A stretch of DNA of 64,000 nucleotides from Geitlerinema sp. PCC 9228 (GTDB lineage Bacteria > Cyanobacteriota > Cyanobacteriia > Cyanobacteriales > PCC-9228): NCBI RefSeq assembly GCF_001870905.1, contig NZ_LNDC01000094.1, forward strand, positions 62,001 through 126,000, read 5' to 3'. Every line of letters starts with the position of its first letter. The stretch's first letter is position 1. Under the pieces are notes generated by a model, which was not told the origin of the DNA, made no database searches, and saw only the letters and a list, made by a program, of their open reading frames with translations. Position numbers and translations under genes: made by a program. Positions 8,536 to 18,106 of this stretch are shown here, piece by piece.

Positions 8536-10848
8536 TTAAGAACAGATGCTTGCGGGAAACTGACGCCGCAATGCAATCAGTGCGTCGGAGGGGGGTTGTT
8601 CGCTAAGGTTTTCTGGTTGGTTCCAGCTAAACGGTGCTTGCTTGGCGGCGGACATCCATAGCAGGCGTTTGGCGCGGGTCATGGCTACGTACAGCAGTCG
8701 ATATTCTTCGGCTTGTTTGAGGCGTTCGGCTTGTTCCCATGCTTGTTTGGGCGTGAGGAAACAGGAGCGATCGCGCAAGTAAGTGCGAATTTGGGAGCGC
8801 GCCACGTCGGCTAGATTGTATTCCCCCAAAAATTTGCTTTGCTGGGGTTGCCACAGGCTGCCGGGGATGGTGCGATGGTGGAGAAAAGGCAAAAACACGT
8901 AATCCCAATCCAAGCCTTTGGCTTTGTGCATGGTGATGATGGTTAGCTGTCCGGCTTGGGTATACTGGGACTCATCGGTTTCCGTTTCCACCGGCTGAAA
9001 GCGTTCGGCGTTAACGATTTCTGTTAAGATATCGATGGTGGCGGCGAGGGATTGGTTGTTGCCGGTTTGTTGGGCAATGCGATCGCCAAGTTTGTCGGCA
9101 GTGGCCAGTTCGTCGGCATTGTACTGCAATTCCATAGCCAAAAACGGAATTAAGTTGGTTGTTGGCAAGGAAAAACGTGCCTCTAGCAAATGCTGGCACA
9201 ACTGACTGGCAGCCGCTACAGATTCGTTGGGGAAGCGATCGATGGTGGTGGGGAAGAGAAATTGTTCTGGTAAGCTAGCCAGGGGGTTTAAATCTTGGAC
9301 ATAAATGAGGTGGCGCTGTTGCAGGACTTCTAGGGCTGATTTGATATAGTCTGGAGAATGGGGACGGTAGAGAAAACGCAGCAAAGCAAGCATTTCTGTA
9401 GGGACGGCCGCTTGGCGATCGCGGCGGGCCACCTCATATATGGAAATATTTTTATCAAAAATATCGGGTTCCAGACCGTAGCTTTCTGGGTTTTGCAAGA
9501 CATTCGCCAGCCAGTTCCCTTGTTTGTTCTCCCGTACCAACACGGCAGCGCTGCGCTGAGAATTTTCCTGCAGCAGTTCTTTGACCCGCCGACCGATGAG
9601 TTCTACCGTTCGATCGATGCTGGGGGGTTCGTAAATTTCCAAGCCGCAACCGGTGGCTGGGGGATTGGCATCGGGTTGGGGGTCTTCCCCATCGACAGGA
9701 CGAATTTTTTGCTGGCGGAAGGGCAAGTAAAAAGCATCTTGCTGTTGCTGCCATGCCTGCTGGTTAGCCCATTCTAGCAGGGCATTAGCCGCATCCATGA
9801 CGATGTGGGTGCTGCGTCCGGCTTGGTCCATGGTCGCCAGTTGCCCTTTGGCGGCGCATTCCTGGCAAAATTGCCGAAAGTAGATGGGGTCGGCAGAGGT
9901 GAAGGTGGCGTTAATAGCTTGGTTGGGGTCGCCGATGCGGATAATTTTCGGTGGCGTATCTGGGGTTTCGCTATCCCTGGCGAGGATATCCAGCAGTTGA
10001 ACCTGTAGGGGATAGGAATCCTGGGATTCGTCTTCAAAAACGGCGAAAATTTGCGACTGCCACAGTTGGCGAATGTCGGGGGCCTGCAAAACCCGCAATG
10101 CTGCCAAGACCATGTCATCGTAATCGATGAAATCCCGCGATCGCAACAGTTCTTGATAGGTTTGATAGCAACTGGCGGCAATTTCTAAAATCCCGTATTC
10201 GTCGTGGCGATTGGCCTCGGCAACCGCCTGCAGGTCTTCTGGCAACATCCCCGAAGATTTGGCTTCGTGAATGCTATCGCGGACTAATTTAGGCAACACT
10301 TCCGTACGCAATACCGACTGCCGCCGCAGGCGTTCCGTTTCTTCGCCGTCAAACTCTTGTCCGAAGAGCAATTTTTGGTAGGCTAGCGGGTGGCTCTCGA
10401 TCCAGCGTTCTACACAATGGCGTACGAAGCGGTGGCTTTGCTGGGGGGAAACGGTGGTACTGTCGTTGAAGTTGACCCCCGACAGTTCTGGATGGCGCGA
10501 GGCAATGCGAAAGGCCAAACCGTGCAGAGTATTGACAAAATACCCATTTTGTGGTAAACCCAACTTTTGCAAGCGCTGGCGAATTTTGTAGCTGATGCTG
10601 GTGGCAGCCGATCGCGTATAGGTAACCACTGCCAGTTGGCGTCGGGGATGCAAACGATAACGCGCGATCGCCAAAGCTGCGGCCGCTGCCATACCGGTAG
10701 ATTTTCCCGATCCGGGAACGGCGGAAACCGCCAATGGGTCTCCTTGCCAAGCGGCCATAGTCTGCTGTCCGGGACGCAAACCACAATCTGGTAACCACGT
10801 CGTGCGATCGCTTGGATTAGGACGTTTGATTTCTATCCCCTTTGCCAT
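8536..10848 (-). CDS. UvrD/PcrA-like superfamily 1 helicase
   Basis: This 770-residue ATP-dependent DNA helicase-like protein carries superfamily 1 motifs in order. A Q-like PGQQTMAAW comes first, then Walker A AVPGSGKST (43-51), VVTYTRSAA (motif Ia) and the Walker B equivalent VFEDESQDSY in place of the usual DExQD. Next come IGDPNQAI (motif III), TMHKAKGLDWDYVFLP (motif V) and LLYVAMTRAKRLLW (motif VI). The order is that of UvrD/Rep/PcrA proteins, which unwind DNA in repair and replication restart. It lacks the AddA/RecB nuclease domain. A conserved unknown gene lies 71 bases upstream on the same strand and may be in the same unit. It is more divergent than canonical PcrA, so I leave the symbol blank. 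Confidence 0.88.
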   Translation of the reverse strand: MAKGIEIKRPNPSDRTTWLPDCGLRPGQQTMAAWQGDPLAVSAVPGSGKSTGMAAAAALAIARYRLHPRRQLAVVTYTRSAATSISYKIRQRLQKLGLPQNGYFVNTLHGLAFRIASRHPELSGVNFNDSTTVSPQQSHRFVRHCVERWIESHPLAYQKLLFGQEFDGEETERLRRQSVLRTEVLPKLVRDSIHEAKSSGMLPEDLQAVAEANRHDEYGILEIAASCYQTYQELLRSRDFIDYDDMVLAALRVLQAPDIRQLWQSQIFAVFEDESQDSYPLQVQLLDILARDSETPDTPPKIIRIGDPNQAINATFTSADPIYFRQFCQECAAKGQLATMDQAGRSTHIVMDAANALLEWANQQAWQQQQDAFYLPFRQQKIRPVDGEDPQPDANPPATGCGLEIYEPPSIDRTVELIGRRVKELLQENSQRSAAVLVRENKQGNWLANVLQNPESYGLEPDIFDKNISIYEVARRDRQAAVPTEMLALLRFLYRPHSPDYIKSALEVLQQRHLIYVQDLNPLASLPEQFLFPTTIDRFPNESVAAASQLCQHLLEARFSLPTTNLIPFLAMELQYNADELATADKLGDRIAQQTGNNQSLAATIDILTEIVNAERFQPVETETDESQYTQAGQLTIITMHKAKGLDWDYVFLPFLHHRTIPGSLWQPQQSKFLGEYNLADVARSQIRTYLRDRSCFLTPKQAWEQAERLKQAEEYRLLYVAMTRAKRLLWMSAAKQAPFSWNQPENLSEQPPSDALIALRRQFPASICS

Positions 10849-10919
10849 CTGGATCTTATTTATCAGTTTTCAATAGATATTTTGCCGGAGATATTGTCTA
10901 GAAAAAAGCAACGAACTGC

Positions 10920-11384
10920 TTACCAATCCAAAGGCTCGTCGCCATCTTGTTCCGCATCCAAGCGAGCCGAGAGTACCTCCGTCACCACAGCTTCCAACGC
11001 GGAAACATCCAAATCGCGGCTGGGATTGTCTTGCAGGGGGTTAGCCATGGGAATCAGACGAACGCATCGGTGTTCTTGTACCAAATCGAAATAGGGATTC
11101 CCTTCGCGATCGCCTTGTAGCTGCAAGCAATCAAAACTCGCCAAATTCAGATAGAGCGTTTTGTTAGCAATCAGCGTGGAACGACAGGGGTCGCAAAACA
11201 CCTCCACGATCAGACCCTCTCCCCCACCAACCGGTTCGCCGTCTTGAAAGTGAACGTAGCGAACCCGACTCAAATCTTCCAACAAACGCTGGATATCTCG
11301 TTTATTTACCACAATCCCCTCATCGATAATACAAGGGGCTGGCAATCCCATGTTGCTGCTATTACTGCCTTCGTAGTCGATCAT
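10920..11384 (-). CDS. Conserved cyanobacterial hypothetical protein
   Basis: This 154-residue soluble protein matches no family I can name. It has a Cys pair in FCDPCRSTL and alternating hydrophobic strands (IVEVFCD, TLYLNLASFDCLQL), then an acidic tail rich in Asp and Glu. There are no signal or membrane segments. The first ATG gives MIDYEGSN; a start at MGLPAPC twelve codons on is possible. It lies 71 bases upstream of the UvrD-like helicase on the same strand, which suggests co-transcription but does not establish a shared role. Base composition and HIP1 content match the neighbours, so it looks native. Confidence 0.6.
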   Translation of the reverse strand: MIDYEGSNSSNMGLPAPCIIDEGIVVNKRDIQRLLEDLSRVRYVHFQDGEPVGGGEGLIVEVFCDPCRSTLIANKTLYLNLASFDCLQLQGDREGNPYFDLVQEHRCVRLIPMANPLQDNPSRDLDVSALEAVVTEVLSARLDAEQDGDEPLDW

Positions 11385-11757
11385 AATCTTGCCTCTGGGC
11401 TTTTTTGGTGCAATTTTAAGGATGCATCAATGAAAAATCCAATACATCGGCCTCTTTTGTAGGAGATCTTAACTGGTTGCGATGGCAAGCCACAGCCTCG
11501 CGTTTGGATAGCACGATTTCTTTTCCACCAGATCGAGAGTGTGGATGTCCATCGACGGCGCATAGGTAATATCGTTACCAATTGTGGCACATCTAGACAA
11601 AACGATCGCCCAATAGTAAAGAAAATCATACCTTTTCATGAAAATAAAGTGATAAAGAAAAAACAAACAAGTTTCCCTAGATTTTTTGATTTCGGGGAAA
11701 GAAGTTTGTCTTGCTATGCTAAGGGATTAACTGGCAAATTGCGTAGGATAGCAGCGA
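11385..11757. other. Intergenic region before cobS
   Basis: This 373-base gap separates a minus-strand unknown gene from cobS on the plus strand. Short frames are present on both strands, but none has conserved-looking composition or a good ribosome site. I see no cobalamin riboswitch features and no RNA gene here. Confidence 0.4.
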
Positions 11758-12564
11758 ATGGATACCAAAAGAAGGTTCTGGCGGCTTAAGAAAATTTGGG
11801 GGATGTGGCAGCAGCAGATGTCTACGCTGGCTGCTGCCGTTGCTTTTTACACCTGTTTTCCCGTACCCACCACGTGGACCCTAGAATTTCGCGGTATGGC
11901 GCGCTTGGCACCGGTGGTAGGCATCCTGCTGGGGGGGTGGTTGGGGTTGCTCGATGGGTTACTCGCCGCTCTATCTGTTCCCATCCTAACTCGGAGTGCC
12001 TTAGTGGTTCTGGCGTGGTTGGCAGCAACGGGAGGACTGCATTTGGACGGGGCCATGGACACAGCCGATGGGTTGGCTACTCCCGACCCACAGCGTCGCC
12101 TGCAGGTAATGTCCGACAGCGTCACCGGTGCTTTTGGGGCCATGGCAGCGGTTGCCATTGTGGTGTTAAAAATTGTGGCTTTGGGGGATTTAGCGGACCA
12201 TCGCTGGGTTGCCATCATGGCGGCAGCGGGTTGGGGTCGTTGGGGGCAGTTGGTGGCGATCGCGCGCTATCGATACTTGAAACCCACCGGCAAAGGTGCC
12301 ATGCACAAGGACACCATCAACTCGCCGATGGCCCTGCTACCGGGGTTGGTGGTGTTGTTGGCTTTAGCAGGGATATTTGGCTGGTTGGCACCCGCCAATT
12401 GGCTGTTTGCTTTGGCAACGGTGTTCGGCGGCAGCGCGATCGCTATTCTCACGGGAGCGTGGCTCAACCAAAAGTTAGGCGGTCACACGGGGGATACCTA
12501 CGGTGCCATTGTGGAGTGGACGGAAGCGCTGTTGTTGTGTTTGCTAACCAGTTTAGCAGCTTAG
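11758..12564 (+). CDS. cobS: Adenosylcobinamide-GDP ribazoletransferase (cobalamin synthase)
   Basis: CobS joins alpha-ribazole to adenosylcobinamide-GDP in the last steps of cobalamin assembly, in the inner membrane. The protein has the family opening FYTCFPVP, the metal-binding signature GGLHLDGAMDTADGL at about 98-112, GRWGQLVAIARY, and GHTGDTYGAIVEWTEA near the C-terminus. Several hydrophobic helices fill the rest, and the length (268) is typical. Starts at Met16 or Met21 are possible because the family usually begins just before the first helix. No other cob gene is adjacent, but a Ni/Co-type ECF transporter lies 4 kb downstream. Its stop codon overlaps the stop of the next, convergent gene. 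Confidence 0.93.
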   Translation: MDTKRRFWRLKKIWGMWQQQMSTLAAAVAFYTCFPVPTTWTLEFRGMARLAPVVGILLGGWLGLLDGLLAALSVPILTRSALVVLAWLAATGGLHLDGAMDTADGLATPDPQRRLQVMSDSVTGAFGAMAAVAIVVLKIVALGDLADHRWVAIMAAAGWGRWGQLVAIARYRYLKPTGKGAMHKDTINSPMALLPGLVVLLALAGIFGWLAPANWLFALATVFGGSAIAILTGAWLNQKLGGHTGDTYGAIVEWTEALLLCLLTSLAA

Positions 12565-13802
12565 GAAGCAGCTTTGGGTTCGATCCAAACTTGCATTCCT
12601 TCCACCCGCAATCCTTTGCCTTTGGTACCGCAGTACTGGCCGTTGCTATGCACTTTGGTATCTCCCATGCGTTCCACGTGCGCCCGGTAAAAAACATCGT
12701 AGTTCGCTGCTTGGGGACCGTCCAGCTGGATGGCAAACCCTTCTAAACGCCGAGCCTTACCGCGGGTTCCCGCATACTCTCCCGTGTTAAATGCTTTGGT
12801 ATCGCCCATGCCAGCAATGTGAGCCATGTATTTTAACTGCAGGCCTGCCACCGGCGTCTGGAAATCAAGTTGGTAACCTTCCAACGCTCTGGCTTGCCCT
12901 CGGGTACCGGCGTATTCCCCATCGCGAAATTCGCGATCGCCCATACCTTGAATGTGAACCAACACCTTCAATCCCACTTTATCCGCCACGCTGGCGGTTG
13001 CTGGAGGCGCTGCCGTGGCCGTTGCCGTTTGGGGGTGCGGTGCCGCTGCCGGTTCGGCGACTGGTGCCGGTGTTTCTTCACCTCCAAAAATCACCACTTC
13101 TCGCTGTGGTTGTTCCTGACCGGAGAGGGTCACCACGCCGGATTGGGAATTGCTGCTTGCAGGCGCTGGCTGGGGCCGTTGTTCGTCTTCGGTGGCGGCG
13201 AGTTTCAATTTGCCCCGGGACAGGGCCACCGCCAACGGCTGTCCGAAAGCGGTCGCTACCGTATCTTGCAATTGCGCCCAGCGATCGTCATCTAGGCTAT
13301 CTCCTTTTTCCAACAATTCCAACATATGGGCGAAAGGATGCTCCCCTTTGGCGAGTTCTTCCGTTTCCTGGGGAATCTCCGTTTCTGCCGCTAAAATTTG
13401 ATTTTTGAGCTGCTGTGCTTTATCTTTGCAAGCCAAAAGTTGAGCTTGGTTGGGATTGTCGCGATGGGTGATTTGCAGCACCCGGTCGAGCATTTGTACG
13501 GCCGCTTCCCGGTTATCTGCTTGGTGCGGATCCACCTGCTCTAGCAAATGTTTTAAATCCGTTAGGGAATTGATTTGGCTTTCCACCGGGGAAATGGGAG
13601 AGCCAGCTGCCAGTTCCAAAACGCGCGATCGCAGGTTGGTAAAGTCCTGACGGTAGCGATCGAGCTGTTGGATTAAGTCTACCTCCAAAGGCGTTCCCTG
13701 TTCTTGCAAAATATGAGCTGCCTTTAGCAAGCGATCGCTTAAAGCAGTCAATTCAGAGGCTAAATTGTCGAGTTGGGTTTGCAACTGCTGGGGTTGGTCG
13801 TT
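12561..13802 (-). CDS. Protein with coiled N-terminus and three ChW-like repeats
   Basis: The first 125 residues are helical and rich in Gln and Leu heptads, probably a coiled coil. A linker rich in Ala and Pro follows, then three C-terminal repeats of about 45 residues. Each has the form HI-x-GMGD...GEYAGTRG-x-AR-x-LEG. This pattern (His, a turn, Gly, AGT-x-G, R-x-LE) matches the clostridial hydrophobic-W repeat, but the central GW is replaced by MGD in all three. No signal peptide is visible. I place the start at 13802 (MNDQPQQL) because an AGGAG sits 9 bases ahead; a tandem 9-base repeat at 13817-13834 duplicates that AGGAG. An ATG 14 codons upstream is less well supplied. Function is unknown; ChW repeats usually mediate protein or carbohydrate contact. 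Confidence 0.7.
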   Translation of the reverse strand, partial: NDQPQQLQTQLDNLASELTALSDRLLKAAHILQEQGTPLEVDLIQQLDRYRQDFTNLRSRVLELAAGSPISPVESQINSLTDLKHLLEQVDPHQADNREAAVQMLDRVLQITHRDNPNQAQLLACKDKAQQLKNQILAAETEIPQETEELAKGEHPFAHMLELLEKGDSLDDDRWAQLQDTVATAFGQPLAVALSRGKLKLAATEDEQRPQPAPASSNSQSGVVTLSGQEQPQREVVIFGGEETPAPVAEPAAAPHPQTATATAAPPATASVADKVGLKVLVHIQGMGDREFRDGEYAGTRGQARALEGYQLDFQTPVAGLQLKYMAHIAGMGDTKAFNTGEYAGTRGKARRLEGFAIQLDGPQAANYDVFYRAHVERMGDTKVHSNGQYCGTKGKGLRVEGMQVWIEPKAAS

Positions 13803-13964
13803 CATCAGCGTCCGTTCTCCTGAATCTCCTGAATATAAAATCATCGGGCAAGAAAGAAAAGAGGGAGAAGAGGGGAAAATGGGGAAGATAAAAAATGATT
13901 CTTTCTCCCAACCTTCCCACCTCCCACGCTCGGGTGCTCGGTTGCCCCCATATCCCCAAAAATC

Positions 13965-15404
13965 CTATCCCAAAATCATGCCACTGCGCGATGGAATTTC
14001 CACGGTCAATCGATTGTCGCTCCAAGTGGCTTGCCCCCTGCCGTACAAAACTTGTTGGGTGGCTGTATATAAGGGGAGATTATCTAACGAAATACAAGTG
14101 GGTACGGTGCCAGCGTTAACCGCTACCACCAGTTCGGCGCGTTCGTCAGTGCGGGCAAAAATATAGACCATCTCTTTGCTATAGAGCAGCCGATATTCTC
14201 CCGTACGTAAGGCAGAATATTGATGGCGCAAGGAAATTAGTTGTTTGTGTTTTGCCAAAATATCCTTGCGCCACCAATCTTGAGGTGGAAAGGCACGCCG
14301 GCAGTCCGGATCGTGCGCTCCCACCAATCCCACTTCATTGCCGTAGTAAATACAAGGGGCACCAGGAAAGGTAAGCATTAACAACGTGGCTAGTTCCACG
14401 CTAGCCCAATCTTCACCCACCAGGGAGTTCATCCGGGCCACATCGTGGCTGTCTAGCAAATTCAACTGGGTCAGTTGGATTTCCCAGGGATACAACTGTA
14501 GCAAGTTTTGGATACGTTCCCCGTAAGTTGCCGCATCGATGGCAGGATAGGGATGGTATTCGGCATCGGTGGCTAAGTCGCGATTGACGCGATCGCCAGC
14601 TACAAAGGCAACGGTGGCTTCGGCAAACAGGTAATTCATCACCCCGTCAAACTGGGTCCCATCCAACCACTGGCGCGCATCCCGCCAAATTTCTCCCACA
14701 ATGTAGGCATTGGGGTTGATGGTTTTCACGCGATCGCGAAATTCCTGCCAAAAGCCTGCCACCTCAATACAGTGGGGAACATCCAAACGCCAACCATCAA
14801 TACCTTGGCGCAACCAATACTCGGCCACCTGCATAATATATTCCCGTACGGCGGGATTTTCGTGGTTGAGTTCGGGCATGGCGCGAAATCCCCCCCAGCA
14901 TTCGTAGTTCGCTGGTTGATCCCCGACGTAGGGAGCAATCGGCCAGTCGTGAATGGTAAACCAATCCACCCAAGGGGAATAAGGACCGTTTTCCACCACA
15001 TCGTGAAAAAAGAAAAATCCCCGCCCCACGTGATTGAAAACCCCATCTAAAATTAGTTTCATATTGCGTTCGTGGACGGCTTTCAGCAATTCGCGAAATG
15101 CCTCGTTCCCCCCGAGCAAAGGATCGACCTGATAGTAATCGTGGGTATTGTAGCGATGGTTGCTGGCAGCTTGAAAAATGGGATTGAGATAAATGGCTGT
15201 GACCCCTAACTCTTGTAAATAATCCAAGCTGTCTGTGATTCCCCACAAATTGCCCCCTTTACAACCCTGTAAGGTGGGGGGTGCCTCCCAATCTTCCAAC
15301 ACTGGACCGTAGTTGGTGATTTTTCGCTGACTTCTCGCAAAGCGATCGGGAAAAATTTGGTAAAAAACGGCGTGTTTCACCCAATCTGGTGTTTGAATTT
15401 GCAT
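13965..15404 (-). CDS. GH13 alpha-amylase family glycosidase
   Basis: This is a 479-residue GH13 (beta/alpha)8-barrel enzyme acting on alpha-glucans. The conserved regions appear in order: LILDGVFNHVG (region I), GWRLDVPH (region II, nucleophile Asp), IVGEIW (region III, acid/base Glu), LLDSHDVAR (region IV, transition-state Asp). An upstream YQIFPDRFARS is typical of the neopullulanase and cyclomaltodextrinase group, which cut alpha-1,4 and some alpha-1,6 bonds in small maltodextrins. I use the ATG at 15404 (MQIQTPDWV), because the 42 codons before it are low in conservation and Arg/Ser-rich. No signal peptide is seen, so it is probably cytoplasmic and linked to glycogen or maltodextrin turnover. 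Confidence 0.9.
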   Translation of the reverse strand: MQIQTPDWVKHAVFYQIFPDRFARSQRKITNYGPVLEDWEAPPTLQGCKGGNLWGITDSLDYLQELGVTAIYLNPIFQAASNHRYNTHDYYQVDPLLGGNEAFRELLKAVHERNMKLILDGVFNHVGRGFFFFHDVVENGPYSPWVDWFTIHDWPIAPYVGDQPANYECWGGFRAMPELNHENPAVREYIMQVAEYWLRQGIDGWRLDVPHCIEVAGFWQEFRDRVKTINPNAYIVGEIWRDARQWLDGTQFDGVMNYLFAEATVAFVAGDRVNRDLATDAEYHPYPAIDAATYGERIQNLLQLYPWEIQLTQLNLLDSHDVARMNSLVGEDWASVELATLLMLTFPGAPCIYYGNEVGLVGAHDPDCRRAFPPQDWWRKDILAKHKQLISLRHQYSALRTGEYRLLYSKEMVYIFARTDERAELVVAVNAGTVPTCISLDNLPLYTATQQVLYGRGQATWSDNRLTVEIPSRSGMILG

Positions 15405-15769
15405 AGCAGTTTGACAGCGTCTTCTCCTTGAAAATACAGGCTTGCGGGATGTTGCGATCGCAGATAGTCCGGCAGTTCCTTCAAACCCATATCCCCTACT
15501 ATAGCAGTTTGCGATCGGCAACGAACTCAAAAACCAAGAAAGGCTGCGATCGCTTCTGGGTTAGCTAGTATCGAGGGGAATCGAATTGTACAAAAGAGAA
15601 GCCAGCCACAAACGGTTCCCCAGAGGTCCTTGTTTCCCTTCTCCATTTCACTGCAACTGTGAATTTTCAATACAAAGATACTCATTTAAATATTTTTCGT
15701 TTATAATCAAAGAGATACCGACTTGCGAAAACTTTTGTTCTGTTATCATTGCTTCATGCAATCATCAAG

Positions 15770-16546
15770 ATGTCATTACAATTTCTACAAGCTCTGCCCT
15801 GGGAATTTGAACCGTTACGATCTTGGTTGGAAAACCAAATAACTCCCTATATTTCCCTGCAACCGAGAAAAGTAGAACATTTGCGTGGCGACCCCAGCAG
15901 GGATCCTTTATCCTTTTGGCAAAGCAAAATTGGCGGCCATCCCTACTTTCCCAAAAACTATCCATATCCCCAAGACAAACGACTCGGAAAAGCCATGCCT
16001 TTACTGCTACAAATTCATTGTAGCGAGGTACCTCCCATGGAGGGATTTGATTTTCCCAACACCGGAATCTTGGAATTTTACCTGGGATTGCAACCAGCCA
16101 ATGGTCAATTTGCCGTTCTTTATTTTCCCGAAATTATCCGCGACCGAGAACATTTGTTCCAAGACTTTCATTTCATAGAAAACCGCGCCACCATTCGCGA
16201 AATTTACAATGAAATTTATAGCCTGCAATTTTCCGGAGAGCGCGACTTTTTTTCCGCTGCCGTTGCTGGCAATCAAAATATCAGAGTTCCCGAGCGCCTC
16301 ATCGAATTGTATCGAGACTTTGAAGACTGGTTATTTGACTATAGAGGATTTCCCATACGAGGAAGCAAAATTGCTGGCTTTCCCGACTTTCACGAAAATA
16401 TAGACAGCATCATCCAACAAGCACAAGGACGATTGCTTCTGGAATTCAAATATCCCAACCGCAACGAGTATTTTTACTTTTTTATCAAAGAAAAAGACCT
16501 CCAGAACCGCCATTTTGGTGCCGTGGAATTTTTCTTCAATCCTTAA
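15770..16546 (+). CDS. DUF1963 (YwqG-like) protein
   Basis: The 258-residue product resembles the YwqG/DUF1963 family. Features are KIGGHPYFPKNYPYP near the N-terminus, a PLLLQIHCSEVP strand, GILEFYLG, and the late KIAGFPDFHE and LLLEF blocks. The family has a repeated beta fold and no established activity. I start at the second Met (MSLQFLQALPW) because the seven codons before it are poorly conserved in character; an ATG at 15749 is the alternative. The gene is AT-richer than its neighbours and sits alone between the amylase and the metal transporter operon. Confidence 0.72.
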   Translation: MSLQFLQALPWEFEPLRSWLENQITPYISLQPRKVEHLRGDPSRDPLSFWQSKIGGHPYFPKNYPYPQDKRLGKAMPLLLQIHCSEVPPMEGFDFPNTGILEFYLGLQPANGQFAVLYFPEIIRDREHLFQDFHFIENRATIREIYNEIYSLQFSGERDFFSAAVAGNQNIRVPERLIELYRDFEDWLFDYRGFPIRGSKIAGFPDFHENIDSIIQQAQGRLLLEFKYPNRNEYFYFFIKEKDLQNRHFGAVEFFFNP

Positions 16547-16696
16547 AATTGCCGAGTACGGTACCTGCCTGCCACTAGCTGGCATTCTTAATATTTTATT
16601 TGCCTCAAAATCCCCTGGGAGGGCATTGTCGAATTGGGCAAAAAGGTGAAAACTGAGAAAATGTAAACAAATGTATCGAAATGCAAAGGGGATGCC

Positions 16697-17590
16697 ATGA
16701 AACAGAAAAAATGGTTATGGATGCCAGCATTTGCCATCGTTGCCGGCACCATCGTTGGATGCCAAGGACAAAACCAGACAACGCAGCAACCCACCGAGCA
16801 ACCGGCGTCGGAAGCAGCGTCGCAAACAGCTAGCGAAACCGATACAGCCAGTAGTGAAACCGGAACCCTACAAATCTACGCCAATGGAGAAGACTTCGTA
16901 CGCCAGGGATTCGTTTCCAAAGACGGCTGGCAAATTAACTTCGACAACGTATACGCCAACTTCGACCAGGTGAAAGCCTACCAAACCGACCCACCCTACG
17001 ACGCCGAAAGTGGCAAAACCATCAATGCCAAGCAGGAAGTCACCCTCGAAGGAAAAACCGTCGATTTGGCCGCCGGCGACGAAAATGCCGATCCGATTCT
17101 TTTGGGGGAAATTACAGCACCAGCAGGTCGCTACAATGCCTTGAGTTGGACCATGTCGCCAGCCATGGAAGGACCGGCTGCCGGGAGTTCTCTGGTTATG
17201 GTAGGAACGGCAACCAAAGGGTCGCAAACCATTGACTTCAACATCCAAATGGACAAACCATTCGCCTACCGCTGCGGACAATATGTAGGCGACGAACGTA
17301 AAGGTATCCTGCAAGCTGGCAATACCGCTGAGTTGGAAGCAACATTCCACTTCGACCATATTTTCGGAGACGCAGAAGCACCCGCCGACGATGCCATCAA
17401 TACCGGTGCGATTGGATTCGACCCCCTCGCTGCTCTTGCGGAGAACGGCCAGTTAAACGCCGACATGGCTACTTTGGAATCGCAACTTTCCTCGGAAGAC
17501 CTGCAGAAACTTACTCAAAAAATTCTCCCCAATCTCGGTCACGTTGGGGAAGGTCACTGCCACGATGCCACCATGAAGGAGGATGCATGA
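16697..17590 (+). CDS. Extracytoplasmic lipoprotein of Ni/Co ECF system (NikK-like)
   Basis: This 297-residue lipoprotein has a signal peptide ending in a lipobox-like IVGC with Cys22, then a Gln/Thr/Ser-rich linker. The mature domain is beta-rich (DGWQINFDNVYANFDQVKAY) and has a single paired-Cys arrangement (RCGQY and the C-terminal GHCHD). The tail motif GHVGEGHCHD is a plausible metal-binding site. It is the first gene of a five-gene unit and overlaps the next by four bases (ATGA). By position and topology it fits NikK, the extracytoplasmic component of NikKMLQO-type nickel transporters. I infer NikK from context; the sequence itself is weakly diagnostic. A purine-rich AAGGGG precedes the start. 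Confidence 0.65.
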   Translation: MKQKKWLWMPAFAIVAGTIVGCQGQNQTTQQPTEQPASEAASQTASETDTASSETGTLQIYANGEDFVRQGFVSKDGWQINFDNVYANFDQVKAYQTDPPYDAESGKTINAKQEVTLEGKTVDLAAGDENADPILLGEITAPAGRYNALSWTMSPAMEGPAAGSSLVMVGTATKGSQTIDFNIQMDKPFAYRCGQYVGDERKGILQAGNTAELEATFHFDHIFGDAEAPADDAINTGAIGFDPLAALAENGQLNADMATLESQLSSEDLQKLTQKILPNLGHVGEGHCHDATMKEDA

Positions 17591-18105
17591 ACTGGCGATG
17601 GATGCTCCCAGCTTTGTTGGCTTGGGGAATCGGCATTCCTGCTGCCTGGGGTCACGGTGTCAGTATTAACTATGAAGTGATGCAAGCCATTCGCGTGCAA
17701 GCCAAATACGACTCCGGCGACCCCATGGAAAACGCTCAAGTCACTGTATATGCCCCCAATAACCCCGCCGAAGCTTGGCGAACTGGAACTACAGACGAAC
17801 AAGGGTATTACGTTTTTATTCCCAATCGGGAGATAACTGGCAATTGGGAAGTCAAGGTTCGCAAAGCCGGTCACGGCAATATTACAACGATTCCGGTGGA
17901 AAAAACCACAGAAAAAAACACCGAACCAACAACCACCACCACAACATCGGAAACGACAGCGAGTGGCGATGGTTCCCCAGTGCAAATTGCCCAAATGCAA
18001 GGCGGTTCGACGGGATATACGCCTTTGCAGCGAACGGTGATGGGAATGGTTGTGGTTTGGGGATGTGTGGGAACGGCTTTGTTTTTTATGAGTCGAAGGA
18101 GGTAG
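17587..18105 (+). CDS. NikL-like component with periplasmic beta domain
   Basis: The 172-residue product has an N-terminal signal or anchor helix, then an extracytoplasmic domain with a carboxypeptidase-regulatory-like fold (AQVTVYAPNN, TTDEQGYYVFIP). A Thr-rich linker and a C-terminal membrane helix (MGMVVVWGCVGTALFFM) ending in RRR complete it. This two-helix topology with an outer loop is that described for NikL, an accessory subunit of nickel ECF transporters. Its start overlaps the nikK-like stop, and the cbiM/nikM start follows its stop by one base after an AGGAGG site. The His just after the signal (GHGVSINYE) could be a metal ligand once processed. Confidence 0.68.
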   Translation: MNWRWMLPALLAWGIGIPAAWGHGVSINYEVMQAIRVQAKYDSGDPMENAQVTVYAPNNPAEAWRTGTTDEQGYYVFIPNREITGNWEVKVRKAGHGNITTIPVEKTTEKNTEPTTTTTTSETTASGDGSPVQIAQMQGGSTGYTPLQRTVMGMVVVWGCVGTALFFMSRRR

Positions 18106-18106
18106 C

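Noticed and set aside
13995-14119. Short frames opposite the amylase and ChW genes
   Set aside because: They are antisense shadows of confirmed coding sequence.
16568-16582. TGCCA/TGGCA hairpin upstream of the metal operon, considered as riboswitch or terminator
   Set aside because: Only five pairs, no T-run and no cobalamin or NiCo riboswitch features around it.
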